Origin: Brevibacterium moorei
GTDB taxonomy: Bacteria; Actinomycetota; Actinomycetes; Actinomycetales; Brevibacteriaceae
Reading direction: 5' to 3'
Length of the DNA: 64,000 bases
Assembly: GCF_024580735.1 (NCBI RefSeq)
Contig: NZ_JANIJX010000010.1
Coordinates: forward strand, 1-64,000
The position numbers were made by a program, and so were the translations under genes. How positions within the stretch are numbered: position 1 is the first letter of the stretch; every line of letters begins with the position of its first letter. The notes beneath the pieces were generated by a model. The model had not been told where the DNA came from and did no database searches. It saw nothing but the letters and a program-made list of their open reading frames with translations. Of this stretch, positions 30,789-39,600 are shown piece after piece.

Positions 30789-31123
30789 TGCCCGTGCGGA
30801 ATCAGGGGGAGGCTGAGGGACCGCAGCGGACCCACCCGCGTTTCGCCCTGGAACCCGCTCTGGCCAATCCCGTGCGATTCTCCCTGGTGGCGGCGCTGGC
30901 CGCGGTGGAACGCAGTTCCTTCGCGGACCTCAAGGACGATCTGCACATCAGCGATTCCGCACTGTCCAAGCAGATCTCGGAACTGGAGAAGGATGGGTTT
31001 GTGCGGGTGTCCAAGGGGTTCGTGGGCAAGCGGCCGCGCACCACGGTGTCCCTGAGCCCGGAGGGCCTTAAGCGCTGGCGGGCCCATCTGGACGTCCTGC
31101 GGACCATCGCCGGCACCGGCTGA
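30788..31123 (+). CDS. winged-helix transcriptional regulator (MarR/HTH_34-like)
   Basis: 111-residue DNA-binding protein. LANPVRFSLVAALAAVERSSFADLKDDL, then SDSALSKQISELEKDGFVRVSKGF and the wing KRPRTTVSLSPEGLKRW form a complete winged helix of the type paired with small membrane proteins. The start codon overlaps the stop of the preceding membrane-protein gene. The palindrome at 30182-30198 is a likely target. The hairpin at 31174-31235 ends the unit. Confidence 0.85.
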   Translation: MPVRNQGEAEGPQRTHPRFALEPALANPVRFSLVAALAAVERSSFADLKDDLHISDSALSKQISELEKDGFVRVSKGFVGKRPRTTVSLSPEGLKRWRAHLDVLRTIAGTG

Positions 31124-31173
31124 TATGGGACCGCAGCCGGGCAGTTCGGACCGGACCGAGCGGAAGGCGCGAA

Positions 31174-31235
31174 AACGGCCTCGGGCCACATGGGCCACCC
31201 GAAATAACGGGTGATCCACGTGGCCCGAGGCCGTT
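31174..31235. terminator. compound bidirectional terminator hairpin
   Basis: Perfect 16-bp arms (31174-31189 and 31220-31235) enclose a nested CACCCG-AAATAA-CGGGTG hairpin (31196-31213). It lies between the rightward regulator and the leftward ilvD. Confidence 0.85.
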
Positions 31236-31275
31236 CCTGCGCTCATCGGCGACTATTGCAGCGCCGACCAAGCGG

Positions 31276-33135
31276 TCAGGCGTCCAGCAGCTCCGTATTG
31301 CGCACTGCGCCCTTGTCGGCCGAGGTCGCCAACAGTGCATAGGCCTTCAGCGCCCGGCTGACCTGGCGGTCGCGGTTCTTCGGCTTGAAACCGCCATTGG
31401 CCTTGAGCTCCTCGCGACGGCGGTCCAGCTCTGCGTCATCGACCATCAGCTCCAGCTTGCGCGAAGGGATGTCGATGAGGATCTGGTCCCCGTCCTCGAT
31501 CAGCGCGATATCGCCACCGGCCGCGGCCTCGGGCGACATATGGCCGATCGACAGGCCCGAGGTGCCGCCGGAGAAACGGCCGTCGGTGATCAGTGCGCAC
31601 TTCTTGCCCAGCTTGCGTCCCTTGAGGAACGAGGTCGGGTGCAGCATCTCCTGCATACCCGGGCCGCCCTTGGGGCCCTCGTAGCGGATGACGACGACGT
31701 CGCCCTCCTTGACGGTCTTGTCCAGGATCTTCTGGACCGCCTCCTCCTGGGATTCGCAGACCACGGCCGGGCCCTCGAAGTGCCAGATGGATTCGTCCAC
31801 GCCCGCGGTCTTGACCACAGCGCCGTTGGGAGCCAGGTTGCCGCGCAGCACGCCCAGCCCGCCATCCTTGGTGTAGGCATGCGGGAAGGCGCGGATGCAG
31901 CCGTTCTGGTCGTCCAGATCCAGTTCTGTCCACTCATTGGACTGGCTGAAGGCCTTGGAGGACCGCACGCCGCCGGGGGCGGCATGCCACAGCTGCCAGG
32001 CCTCGTCGGTGGCCTTGCCACCGCGCACATCCCAGTCGTCCAGCCACTGGTTCAGGCTGGGGGAGTGGACCGAGTGGACGTCCTGGTGCAACAGGCCCGC
32101 GCGGTTGAGCTCGCCCAGCAGTGCGGGGATGCCGCCTGCCCGGTGGACGTCCTCGACGTAGAAGGTCTTGCCGTTGATGGTGTTCGGTGCGACCTTGGCC
32201 AGGCACGGGACGTTGCGCGAACGCTCGTCGATGTCCTCGAGGTCGTAGTCGACGCCGCCTTCCTGGGCCGCGGCCAGCAGGTGCAGGATCGTGTTGGTCG
32301 ATCCGCCCATCGCGATGTCCAGGGCCATGGCGTTGTCGAAGGCGTTCTGCGTGGCGATATTGCGCGGCAGCACGGATTCGTCGCCCTCGTCGTAGTACCG
32401 GTGGCACAGATCCACGACCGTCTGGCCGGCCTTTTCATACAGGGCGCGGCGGGCGGTGTGCGTGGCCAGGGTCGAGCCGTTGCCGGGCAGTGACAGGCCG
32501 ATGGCCTCGGTCAGGCAGTTCATCGAGTTGGCGGTGAACATGCCCGAGCAGGATCCGCAGGTGGGGCAGGCGTTCTGCTCGATGAGGTTCATATCCTCAT
32601 CGGAGACATCGTCGTTGGCCGCCTCGCTGATCGCGTCGATCAGGTCCAGCGTCTTGATCGACCCGTCGGTCAACGTGGTCCGGCCGGCCTCCATCGGCCC
32701 ACCGGAGACGAAGACGACGGGGATGTTCAGGCGCATGGCGGCCATGAACATGCCCGGGGTGATCTTGTCGCAGTTCGAGATGCACACGATGGCGTCAGCG
32801 CGGTGCGCCTCCACCATGTATTCGACGGCGTCGGCGATGAGCTCACGGCTGGGCAGCGAGTAGAGCATGCCGTTGTGGCCCATCGCGATGCCATCGTCGA
32901 CGGCGATGGTGTTGAATTCGCGCGGAATGCCGCCGGCTTCCTTGATGGCGTCGCTGACGATGCGCCCCACCGGCTGCAGGTGGGTGTGGCCCGGGACGAA
33001 TTCGGTGAAGCTGTTGGCAACCGCGATGATCGGTTTGCCGAAGTCCTTCGAATCGACCCCTGCGGCGCGCAGCAGCGCCCTTGCACCGGCCATATTGCGA
33101 CCGTGCGTGACTGTTCTGGATCGAAGTATTGTCAT
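31276..33135 (-). CDS. ilvD: dihydroxy-acid dehydratase
   Basis: 619-residue Fe-S dehydratase of branched-chain amino acid synthesis. Conserved segments include [13 protein letters not shown] (cluster Cys near residue 125), [15 protein letters not shown] with two more Cys (~195) and [15 protein letters not shown] near the C-terminus. Length is standard. mutY lies 38 bp upstream in the same direction, and a direct-repeat motif sits in that gap. The ribosome site is weak (CGGGGC before ATG). Confidence 0.97.
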   Translation of the reverse strand: MTILRSRTVTHGRNMAGARALLRAAGVDSKDFGKPIIAVANSFTEFVPGHTHLQPVGRIVSDAIKEAGGIPREFNTIAVDDGIAMGHNGMLYSLPSRELIADAVEYMVEAHRADAIVCISNCDKITPGMFMAAMRLNIPVVFVSGGPMEAGRTTLTDGSIKTLDLIDAISEAANDDVSDEDMNLIEQNACPTCGSCSGMFTANSMNCLTEAIGLSLPGNGSTLATHTARRALYEKAGQTVVDLCHRYYDEGDESVLPRNIATQNAFDNAMALDIAMGGSTNTILHLLAAAQEGGVDYDLEDIDERSRNVPCLAKVAPNTINGKTFYVEDVHRAGGIPALLGELNRAGLLHQDVHSVHSPSLNQWLDDWDVRGGKATDEAWQLWHAAPGGVRSSKAFSQSNEWTELDLDDQNGCIRAFPHAYTKDGGLGVLRGNLAPNGAVVKTAGVDESIWHFEGPAVVCESQEEAVQKILDKTVKEGDVVVIRYEGPKGGPGMQEMLHPTSFLKGRKLGKKCALITDGRFSGGTSGLSIGHMSPEAAAGGDIALIEDGDQILIDIPSRKLELMVDDAELDRRREELKANGGFKPKNRDRQVSRALKAYALLATSADKGAVRNTELLDA

Positions 33136-33138
33136 GCC

Positions 33139-33170
33139 CCGATTGTCTCACTCATATCGCGATTGTCCCA
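33139..33170. promoter_or_regulatory. direct repeats just upstream of ilvD
   Basis: CGATTGTCTCA (33140-33150) and CGATTGTCCCA (33160-33170) are direct repeats exactly 20 bp apart, so they face the same side of the helix. A third ATTGTCA overlaps the ilvD start. They occupy the mutY-ilvD gap and could bind a regulator of ilvD. Confidence 0.45.
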
Positions 33171-33173
33171 GTA

Positions 33174-34193
33174 TCAGGGCAGTGTGATCCCACTTTCTGA
33201 GACCCGGGCGAGGCCGTCGGAGACCAGATCGGCAATTAGGCCCGAGGTTCGTTCCTCATTTCCCAGTTCCCGCACCCGCATGATCGCCTTCTGCACGGCG
33301 GCGTCGAAGGACTCCATGGCGGTGGGATCGAAGCGGAGCACCGGAGCGGTGAACAGATCGACGGGGACCGGCGCCGGCCCGGCCTGGCGCAGCACGGCCA
33401 TGATCGCCCCGCGCAGTTGCCGGTCAGTGCCGGCCCAGGCCTGTGTCTTGGGCTTGTGCGCCGCAGGCGCCGCGGGCCTCCCCGCGCGCAGCCAGGTGCA
33501 GTCGGCGGCCAGCGGGCAGGCAGCACAGTCCGGATTGTGCGAGGTGCACACCAGCGCGCCGAGCTCCATCAGTCCCGCGTTCCACGCGACATGGGCCGGC
33601 GGCCCTGGCACGTCTTCCCCGCGTGGCACCAGCTCCAGGGCCCAGGCCTGCTCCCGCTTCGACAGGGCCGCCTTGGGGTGCTCGAGGGCGCGGAAGGCCC
33701 TGGCCAGCACCCTGCGGATGTTGACGTCGAGCACTGCGACCCGCCGCCCATAGGCGAAGGAAGTGACCGCCGCAGCCGTGTAGGTGCCGATGCCGGGCAG
33801 GGCCAGGAGTTCGTCGACGTCACCGGGTACCTCGGACCCGGGCAGGGCCGCGACGGCGGCGGCGCACTCCTGTAGGCGCAGGGCCCGGCGGGGGTAGCCC
33901 AGGGTGTCCCACATCTTGAGCACCTCGGCGGTGGGGGCCGCGGCCAGGTCGGCTGGTTCGGGCCAACGGGCCATCCATGCCTCCCAGCGGGGCGCCACCC
34001 GCGACATGGGAGTCTGCTGGCTCATCACCTCGGACACCAGCACACCCCATGCGGTGGTGCCGGGGCGTCGCCATGGCAGGTCGCGGGCGTGCGCGGCGAA
34101 CCACGAGGTGATCGCCCCGTGTGCACGTTTCAGGACAGGAGAGGGGACATGGGGAAGTTCGGTGCCGAGTTGGGTGTTGGTGGAGCGTGTCAT
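33174..34193 (-). CDS. mutY: A/G-specific adenine DNA glycosylase
   Basis: 339-residue base-excision enzyme that removes adenine mispaired with 8-oxoguanine. The N-terminal EndoIII-like domain has the catalytic Glu in VLVSEVMSQQTPMSRV, the helix-hairpin-helix LLALPGIGTYTAAAV with following catalytic Asp in VAVLDVNIRRV, and the [4Fe-4S] ligands CTSHNPDCAACPLAADC. The C-terminal domain is short compared with E. coli MutY. The frame is open to 34289, but ATG at 34193 begins a normal N-terminus. It diverges from the gene at 34233 by only 39 bp, so two promoters are tightly packed. Confidence 0.93.
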   Translation of the reverse strand: MTRSTNTQLGTELPHVPSPVLKRAHGAITSWFAAHARDLPWRRPGTTAWGVLVSEVMSQQTPMSRVAPRWEAWMARWPEPADLAAAPTAEVLKMWDTLGYPRRALRLQECAAAVAALPGSEVPGDVDELLALPGIGTYTAAAVTSFAYGRRVAVLDVNIRRVLARAFRALEHPKAALSKREQAWALELVPRGEDVPGPPAHVAWNAGLMELGALVCTSHNPDCAACPLAADCTWLRAGRPAAPAAHKPKTQAWAGTDRQLRGAIMAVLRQAGPAPVPVDLFTAPVLRFDPTAMESFDAAVQKAIMRVRELGNEERTSGLIADLVSDGLARVSESGITLP

Positions 34194-34232
34194 CGTCTGC
34201 TCACCCCCTAAGCCGGATAGGCTGAAGGGGAT

Positions 34233-34964
34233 ATGTCTCCTTCCACGAATGGTCCAGGGGGTGCGCGGCCCGGTACGCGCCCTGCACAAGGTCAGTCACA
34301 TCTCACGGGGCACAGGCGACTGCCCGCGGCAGTCTACCGCAGGCGCAGGATCGCCCTGGTCGTGCTCACCCTGCTGGTGGTCGTCCTGTTCATCGTGGGC
34401 ATCAGCCTGCTGGTCGGCGGCCTGAAGAAGGGCAAGGCCTCCGCGCAGGACGATCCGGCCCAGCAGGCCGCGGCGGCTCAGGAGACGGAGGCGTCCACGC
34501 CGACGCCCACTGCTCCGGTTCCCGTCGGCGACGAGGCCAGCGGCATGTGCGATGAGGGCGCGGTGCAGATGTCGGCTAAGACGGACAAGAAGTCGTATAA
34601 GCCCGATGGCATGGTGAAGATGGCCCTGACGGTGAAGAACGCCAGCGGGGAATCCTGCAATATCGCCGTGGGCGTCAAGCAGCAGGACTTCCAGATCAAG
34701 CAGGGCGATAAGACAGTGTGGAGTTCGCGCTTCTGCCAGACGGGCACCGTCGACGACCAGACCGCGACCTTCGCGGCCGGTGCGTCTAAGGACGCCAAGC
34801 TGGAGTGGCATATGGAATCGGTTGATGACAAGTGCAATCGGGTCGCCGACGAGGTTCCCGCCGGCGACTACCAGTTGGTTGTGAAACTGGGCGACAAGTC
34901 GACCGCGCCGGCCGGTTTCAAGGTCGAAGCGTCGAAGTCCACCGAGAAGGCCAAAGAGTCCTAG
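34233..34964 (+). CDS. membrane-anchored extracytoplasmic protein, unknown
   Basis: 243 residues: a ~35-residue basic cytosolic N-terminus, one membrane helix (IALVVLTLLVVVLFIVGISLLVGG), a Thr/Pro linker (STPTPTAPVP) and an extracytoplasmic ~140-residue beta-rich domain with four Cys residues that could form two disulfides (CDEG, SCNI, RFCQ, DKCN). The domain resembles BsuPI/DUF-type Ig-like binding domains in pattern (YKPDGMVKMALTVKNASGESC), but I cannot name a family. It diverges from mutY. Confidence 0.75.
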   Translation: MSPSTNGPGGARPGTRPAQGQSHLTGHRRLPAAVYRRRRIALVVLTLLVVVLFIVGISLLVGGLKKGKASAQDDPAQQAAAAQETEASTPTPTAPVPVGDEASGMCDEGAVQMSAKTDKKSYKPDGMVKMALTVKNASGESCNIAVGVKQQDFQIKQGDKTVWSSRFCQTGTVDDQTATFAAGASKDAKLEWHMESVDDKCNRVADEVPAGDYQLVVKLGDKSTAPAGFKVEASKSTEKAKES

Positions 34965-35014
34965 GCACGGCGGAATCCTGGGCACGGGGGAGTCCTGGGC
35001 CAGGGCGGCCGGCC

Positions 35015-36376
35015 CTATGGCATCACCACTTGCAGGGCCTCCCCCAGATCCTCGCATTCCCTGATGCGCATTCCCGCGGGCGCCTTTACATTCTCCAGAC
35101 TGCCCCTGGCCACCACCGCATTGGTGATGCCCAGGCGAGCCGCCTCCGAGAGCCTGCGGCCCACATCGGGGACCCGGCGGATCTCCCCGGACAGGCTGAT
35201 TTCACCAATGGCCACCAGCCTGCTGTAGACCGGCCGGTTCGCCATCGCCGAAGCCAGGGCCAGGCACACCGCCAGGTCTGTGGCCGGTTCCGTGACCTTT
35301 GCCCCACCCACAGTGGAGACGAACACGTCCTGTTTGGTCGAGTTCTCCAGGGTCTTCGAGAGCACGGCCAGGTTCATCGCCACCCTGGAACCGTCCACCC
35401 CGGAAACGGTACGGCGCGGGGAACCGCCTGCGGCCTCGGCCACCAGGGCCTGGACCTCGACCACCAGGGGGCGGCGGCCCTCCTGGGTGACGGCCAGGCA
35501 GGTGCCGGGTGCGGCCTTGCCCGAACGGCTGAGGAACAGGCCGGAGGGATCCTCCAGGCTTTCGATGCCGCCCTCGGTCATATCGAAACAGCCCACCTCG
35601 TCCGTGGGGCCGAAGCGGTTCTTCAAAGCGCGCAGCAGGCGCAGCCGGGAATGTCGGTCGCCTTCGAAGGAACAGACCACGTCCACCAGGTGCTCCAACA
35701 GGCGGGGGCCGGCGACGTTGCCGTCCTTGGTGATGTGGCCGACCAGCACCGTGGGAATGGCATGTGTCTTGGCGGTGCGGATGACGGCCGCCGCCACTTC
35801 CCGTACCTGGGTCACACCGCCGGGCACGCCTTCGACCTCTGCTGATGCGAGGGTCTGCACGGAGTCCACCACCAGCAGATCGGGGGCTTCGGACTCCACC
35901 ATGCCCAGCACGGTGCCCAAGTCCGTTTCCGCGGCCAACAGCAGATTGTCCTCCAGCGCATTGATCCGCCCGGCCCGTAGCCGCACCTGCCCTGCCGATT
36001 CCTCGCCGGTGACGTATAGAACCTTGGACTTCGCCCGCGCCGCCCTGGCCGCCACGTCCAGCAGCAGGGTGGACTTGCCCACGCCAGGTTCCCCGGCCAG
36101 CAGCACCACGGCCCCTGGCACGAAGCCGCCGCCGAGCACCCGGTCGAGTTCGCCCACTCCGGTGGGCCAGGCGGTGGCGGTCTGCGGATCGATGTCGCTG
36201 ATTCGTTGCGCCTGCCTGCCGGGGACGGGTTTGGCCACCTTCGTGCGCACCGCGGCAGAGGTGGAGTTCCCCTCCTCCAGCGTGCCCCACTGGTGGCACT
36301 GCGGGCAGCGGCCCAGCCATTTGGGGGACTGGTAGCCGCAGTCCGTGCACTGATAGACCGAAGACGATTTAGCCAT
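35015..36376 (-). CDS. radA: DNA repair protein RadA
   Basis: 453-residue RecA-related branch-migration ATPase. The N-terminal C4 zinc finger is CTDCGY...CPQC (residues ~9-35), Walker A is GEPGVGKST and the RadA-specific KNRFG motif appears in ALKNRFGPTDEVGCF. A Lon-protease-like C-terminal domain is complete. ATG at 36376 is the only sensible start. An elaborate inverted repeat separates it from the divergent methyltransferase gene. Confidence 0.97.
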   Translation of the reverse strand: MAKSSSVYQCTDCGYQSPKWLGRCPQCHQWGTLEEGNSTSAAVRTKVAKPVPGRQAQRISDIDPQTATAWPTGVGELDRVLGGGFVPGAVVLLAGEPGVGKSTLLLDVAARAARAKSKVLYVTGEESAGQVRLRAGRINALEDNLLLAAETDLGTVLGMVESEAPDLLVVDSVQTLASAEVEGVPGGVTQVREVAAAVIRTAKTHAIPTVLVGHITKDGNVAGPRLLEHLVDVVCSFEGDRHSRLRLLRALKNRFGPTDEVGCFDMTEGGIESLEDPSGLFLSRSGKAAPGTCLAVTQEGRRPLVVEVQALVAEAAGGSPRRTVSGVDGSRVAMNLAVLSKTLENSTKQDVFVSTVGGAKVTEPATDLAVCLALASAMANRPVYSRLVAIGEISLSGEIRRVPDVGRRLSEAARLGITNAVVARGSLENVKAPAGMRIRECEDLGEALQVVMP

Positions 36377-36433
36377 GCCCCCAGCATCGCACGAGCCACT
36401 GACACGCCTCCCCGCCCCGCGTCCCCCAGAGTT

Positions 36434-36502
36434 CCACTACTTACCGAAATGTCGGAAACATCGTGCGGGAGCGCTCCCATTCACCATTTCGTCAAGTAGT
36501 GG
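36434..36502. repeat. nested inverted repeat between radA and methyltransferase
   Basis: Outer arms CCACTACTTACCGAAATG (36434-36451) and the complement of CCACTACTTGACGAAATG (36485-36502) match at 16 of 18 positions. Near the centre is a perfect 12-bp palindrome, GGGAGCGCTCCC (36467-36478). It lies between two divergent genes, so it may be a shared operator or a cruciform-forming element rather than a terminator. Confidence 0.8.
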
Positions 36503-36546
36503 ACGAACAGGGGGCGTGGGTGGGGACGGGAAGTAAACTGGGCGCC

Positions 36547-37245
36547 ATGAGTAAGAACCGCTGGCGCGCCATCGTCGCGAACAACCCGGAGCACTCGCAG
36601 AGCTACGCCGATCGGTGGAAGGAACTGGAGCGCACCGGTCACGACATCGACGGCGAGGGCCGGTTGATCGATGCGATCTCCCAGCGCGGCTCGACCATCC
36701 TGGACGCCGGCTGCGGCACCGGCCGTGCCAGCCGCAGTCTGCTGGCGGCCGGGCATTCCGTGGTGGGCGTCGATCTGGATCCCGTGCTGGTGGCCGCCGC
36801 ACAGGACGACTACCCCGCAGGCGAATGGCTGGTGGGCGATCTGGAGAAGCTCGAGGTCGAGCCGGACGGTCCGCTGGACCGCCGCTTCGACGTGGTGTTC
36901 TCCGCCGGCAATGTGATGGCCTTCCTGGACCCCGCGCGCCGGGCCTCGGCGATCGCCTCGCTGGCGTTGCGCCTGGCCGACGACGGCAAACTGGTGGTGG
37001 GCTTCGGTGCCGGCCGCGGCTACGAGTTCGAGGACTTCTTCGCCGACCTGTCCGCCGCCGGCCTGGGCATCCAACAGCGCTTCTCCACCTGGCAGCTGGA
37101 CCCCTTCGGCCCGGACTCGGACTTCCTGGTCTGCATCGCCCGCCCGGGCCGGGCCGGCGGGGACGCAGCCCGGGGCCCGGACGAGGACGACGAAGGCGCC
37201 CGCCCCGTCGGAATCGATGCGGGCGGGCGCCACTCGCTGCTGTAG
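36547..37245 (+). CDS. class I SAM-dependent methyltransferase
   Basis: 232 residues. Motif I is ILDAGCGTGRASRSLL (about residues 50-65), followed by VVGVDLDPVLV (motif II acidic residue) and FDVVFSAGNVMAF (motif IV region). The C-terminal ~30 residues are Asp/Glu/Arg-rich and variable. The substrate is unknown. The frame is open from 36463, but ATG at 36547 gives a normal start. The 3' end converges on the GMC oxidoreductase gene after 9 bp. Confidence 0.85.
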   Translation: MSKNRWRAIVANNPEHSQSYADRWKELERTGHDIDGEGRLIDAISQRGSTILDAGCGTGRASRSLLAAGHSVVGVDLDPVLVAAAQDDYPAGEWLVGDLEKLEVEPDGPLDRRFDVVFSAGNVMAFLDPARRASAIASLALRLADDGKLVVGFGAGRGYEFEDFFADLSAAGLGIQQRFSTWQLDPFGPDSDFLVCIARPGRAGGDAARGPDEDDEGARPVGIDAGGRHSLL

Positions 37246-37254
37246 GGCCCCGGC

Positions 37255-38820
37255 TCAGATACCCGCGGACTTCAGCTGGTCGGCGATGTATTCGGCCTGC
37301 CGGATCGCCAGGGCAACGATCGTCAGCGTCGGATTCGCCGCCGCCGAGGTGGTGAACACGGATCCGTCGGAGATGAACAGATTCGGCACATCGTGGGCCC
37401 TGCCCCACTTGTCGACCACCCCGTCCTCGGGCCGCTCACTCATCCGGGCAGTGCCCAGATTGTGGGTCGAAGGATATGGCGGGGTCCGGTGCGAACTCTT
37501 CGCCCCCACGGCGGAATACAGCGCCTGAGCGTGCTGATAACCGTATTCGCGCATCGCCAGATCATTCGTGTGATCGTCGAAGTGGACATTGGGCACGGGT
37601 AGTCCGAAGGCGTCCTGGACCGATCCGTTGAGGGTCACGGCATTGGACTCCTGCGGCATGTCCTCGCCCACGATCCACATACCCGCGGTGTTCTTGTAGG
37701 CGTCGATGATGTCGGTGAAGGCCTTACCCCACAGACCCGGCTCCACGAAGGACGCCAGGAATGCCGGCCTCAGGGAGATCGTCTCCATGTAGAAGCCGCC
37801 TGCGAATCCGCGCGAGGGATCGTGGACGGACTCGTCGGCGATCAGGCCCGCCATCGTCTCGCCCCGATACATGCTCACCGGCTTGTCGAACTGGGCATAG
37901 ACGGATCCCGTCAGGTGCCGCATGTAGTTCCGGCCCACCTGGCCTGAGGAGTTCGCCAGGCCGTTGGGGAACTGCGCAGTGGCGCTCATCAGCAGCAGGC
38001 GCGGGGTCTCGATCGAGTTGCCCGCCAGACACACGAGCTTGGCGGCCTGCCTGTGCATATTGCCCTCGGAGTCCAGATAGACCACGGCATCGGCGCGGCC
38101 GGAGGAGTCGTGGGTGATCTGGATGGCCTGGGATTCCGGACGCAGGTCCAGCAGTCCGGTCTCCTGGGCGCGGGGGATCTCCCTGACCATCGTCGACCAC
38201 TTGGACTTGTTCTTATCGCCCTGGAAGTTGAAGCCGTCCTGGATCGAGGCGGGCCGTCCATCATAGGGTTCGGCGTTCGTGGCGTAGGGGCCGGTCGCAT
38301 AGTGCTTGTAGCCGAGCTGTTCGGCGCCCCCTGCCAGCACCTTGTAGTTGTTGTTCGCCGGCAACGGTGGACGGCCGTGCCGGTGGGTTGAGCCCATTGC
38401 CTTCTCCGCCCGGTCGTAATAGGGCTCCAGGTCGGCCAGGCTGATCGGCCAGTCGAGCAGATTGGCCCCGTCGAGGTGTCCGTAGACGCTGCGGGTCTTG
38501 AACTCGTGGGCCTTGAACCGCGGTGTTGCGCCCGACCAGTGGGTGGTGGTCCCGCCCACGGCCTTGACGATCCAGGCGGGCAGGTTCGGGAAGTCCTGGG
38601 CGACACGCCAGCTGCCCGAGGTGGTGCGCGGGTCCAGCCAGGCCATCTGGTTGAATGCCTCCCACTCGAGGTTCAGGTAGTCCTCGTTGCGCAGATAGGG
38701 CCCGGCCTCGAGCACCACCACCGGCAGGCCCTTGGCCGTCAGCTCATAGGCCAGGGTGCCTCCGCCGGCACCCGAGCCGATGATGACGATGGCCTCTTCG
38801 TTCTGATCGATGTTCGCCAT
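37255..38820 (-). CDS. GMC family FAD oxidoreductase
   Basis: About 521-residue glucose-methanol-choline family dehydrogenase. FAD-binding GSGAGGGTLAYEL (~residues 14-26) and the C-terminal HNLGTARMS...GVVDKWGRAHDVPNLFISDGS block are intact. It lies downstream of a gluconate-2-dehydrogenase subunit 3-like gene, the usual partner of membrane-linked GMC sugar or polyol dehydrogenases. ATG at 38820 was preferred to GTG at 38829 because GAGGGGA stands at a normal distance. An IclR gene lies upstream in the same direction, so the set may oxidise an inducible sugar-like or aromatic substrate. Confidence 0.9.
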   Translation of the reverse strand: MANIDQNEEAIVIIGSGAGGGTLAYELTAKGLPVVVLEAGPYLRNEDYLNLEWEAFNQMAWLDPRTTSGSWRVAQDFPNLPAWIVKAVGGTTTHWSGATPRFKAHEFKTRSVYGHLDGANLLDWPISLADLEPYYDRAEKAMGSTHRHGRPPLPANNNYKVLAGGAEQLGYKHYATGPYATNAEPYDGRPASIQDGFNFQGDKNKSKWSTMVREIPRAQETGLLDLRPESQAIQITHDSSGRADAVVYLDSEGNMHRQAAKLVCLAGNSIETPRLLLMSATAQFPNGLANSSGQVGRNYMRHLTGSVYAQFDKPVSMYRGETMAGLIADESVHDPSRGFAGGFYMETISLRPAFLASFVEPGLWGKAFTDIIDAYKNTAGMWIVGEDMPQESNAVTLNGSVQDAFGLPVPNVHFDDHTNDLAMREYGYQHAQALYSAVGAKSSHRTPPYPSTHNLGTARMSERPEDGVVDKWGRAHDVPNLFISDGSVFTTSAAANPTLTIVALAIRQAEYIADQLKSAGI

Positions 38821-38825
38821 CGGAC

Positions 38826-39413
38826 TCACTTCCCCTCTGTCTTAGCGCCGGAGCCCGTCGTGCCACCGGCGTTGTTGGCCTCCGCCGCATCCGATTCAGT
38901 GACACTGCCGGCCACCGGCCCGGCGTTGCGCAGATCGGGCATGACCTCGGCCGATTCCTCGACGCGCGGTTCGTCCAACCAGTCCAGGTCGTTGAAGCCG
39001 CGATTGATGTAGCCGCCCTGATCGAAGCTGGGGCCCTCATAGCCCAGGGCCTGCCACACCTCTTCGTCCTCGTACATCTCCAGGACGGTGGAACGGCGGA
39101 TGAAGCCAAAGAACTCGGTGCGCTCGACCTGCTTGAGCACGGCGGTGGCGCCATCGGGGGCCAGCGAGGTGAAGGACCCGCCGGCCAGTGAATCGAGGGT
39201 CTGCACGCCCTGGATCAGTTTGAGCCGGAACCAGCGGGACTCATCGGCCATTTCGATGATCCTCTCGGCCATCCGCTGGTAGGGGCCGTCGGGGAAGTTC
39301 TTGTGCGGGAACGCGGTGCGGATGATGTGCACCAGCGTCTCCTTGGCCTGCGGAGTGAACTCCATCTGGTTGAGCTGGGGATATTTGGACGGAAGTGGTC
39401 CGTACTCGGACAT
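38826..39413 (-). CDS. gluconate 2-dehydrogenase subunit 3-like protein
   Basis: 195-residue protein resembling the small subunit (PF13618-type) of GMC dehydrogenase complexes. The helical core EFTPQAKETLVHIIRTAFPH...MAERIIEMADES and TVLEMYEDEEVWQALGYEGPSFDQGGY is conserved; the C-terminal 35 residues are Ala/Gly/Thr-rich. No Tat signal is evident, unlike many relatives. A strong AGGAGG precedes ATG at 39413. It sits 5 bp upstream of the GMC subunit. Confidence 0.85.
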   Translation of the reverse strand: MSEYGPLPSKYPQLNQMEFTPQAKETLVHIIRTAFPHKNFPDGPYQRMAERIIEMADESRWFRLKLIQGVQTLDSLAGGSFTSLAPDGATAVLKQVERTEFFGFIRRSTVLEMYEDEEVWQALGYEGPSFDQGGYINRGFNDLDWLDEPRVEESAEVMPDLRNAGPVAGSVTESDAAEANNAGGTTGSGAKTEGK

Positions 39414-39484
39414 GCCTGCCTCCTTGAGTCGTCGTTGACCTGTGCAGCCAGGCTAGACGGCTCGGGCGGCCCGCGGAACCCGCC

Positions 39485-39501
39485 ATTATCGCGGGGTGAG
39501 A
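39485..39501. promoter_or_regulatory. 17-bp motif upstream of the GMC operon, copy 1
   Basis: ATTATCGCGGGGTGAGA matches the motif at 40458-40474 at 16 of 17 positions, in the same orientation. On the minus strand it ends in GATAAT, a plausible -10 box, 72 bp from the start at 39413. It is a candidate promoter plus IclR operator. Confidence 0.6.
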
Positions 39502-39600
39502 TTCATTCCGCCGAGGCCGCGGCCCCGGGCCGCCGTGAGTCCGGACCCGCTGCGCGCGAGGCAGCGCGCCGCGGCACCGGGCGGGGACCTCGGCCCCGGC

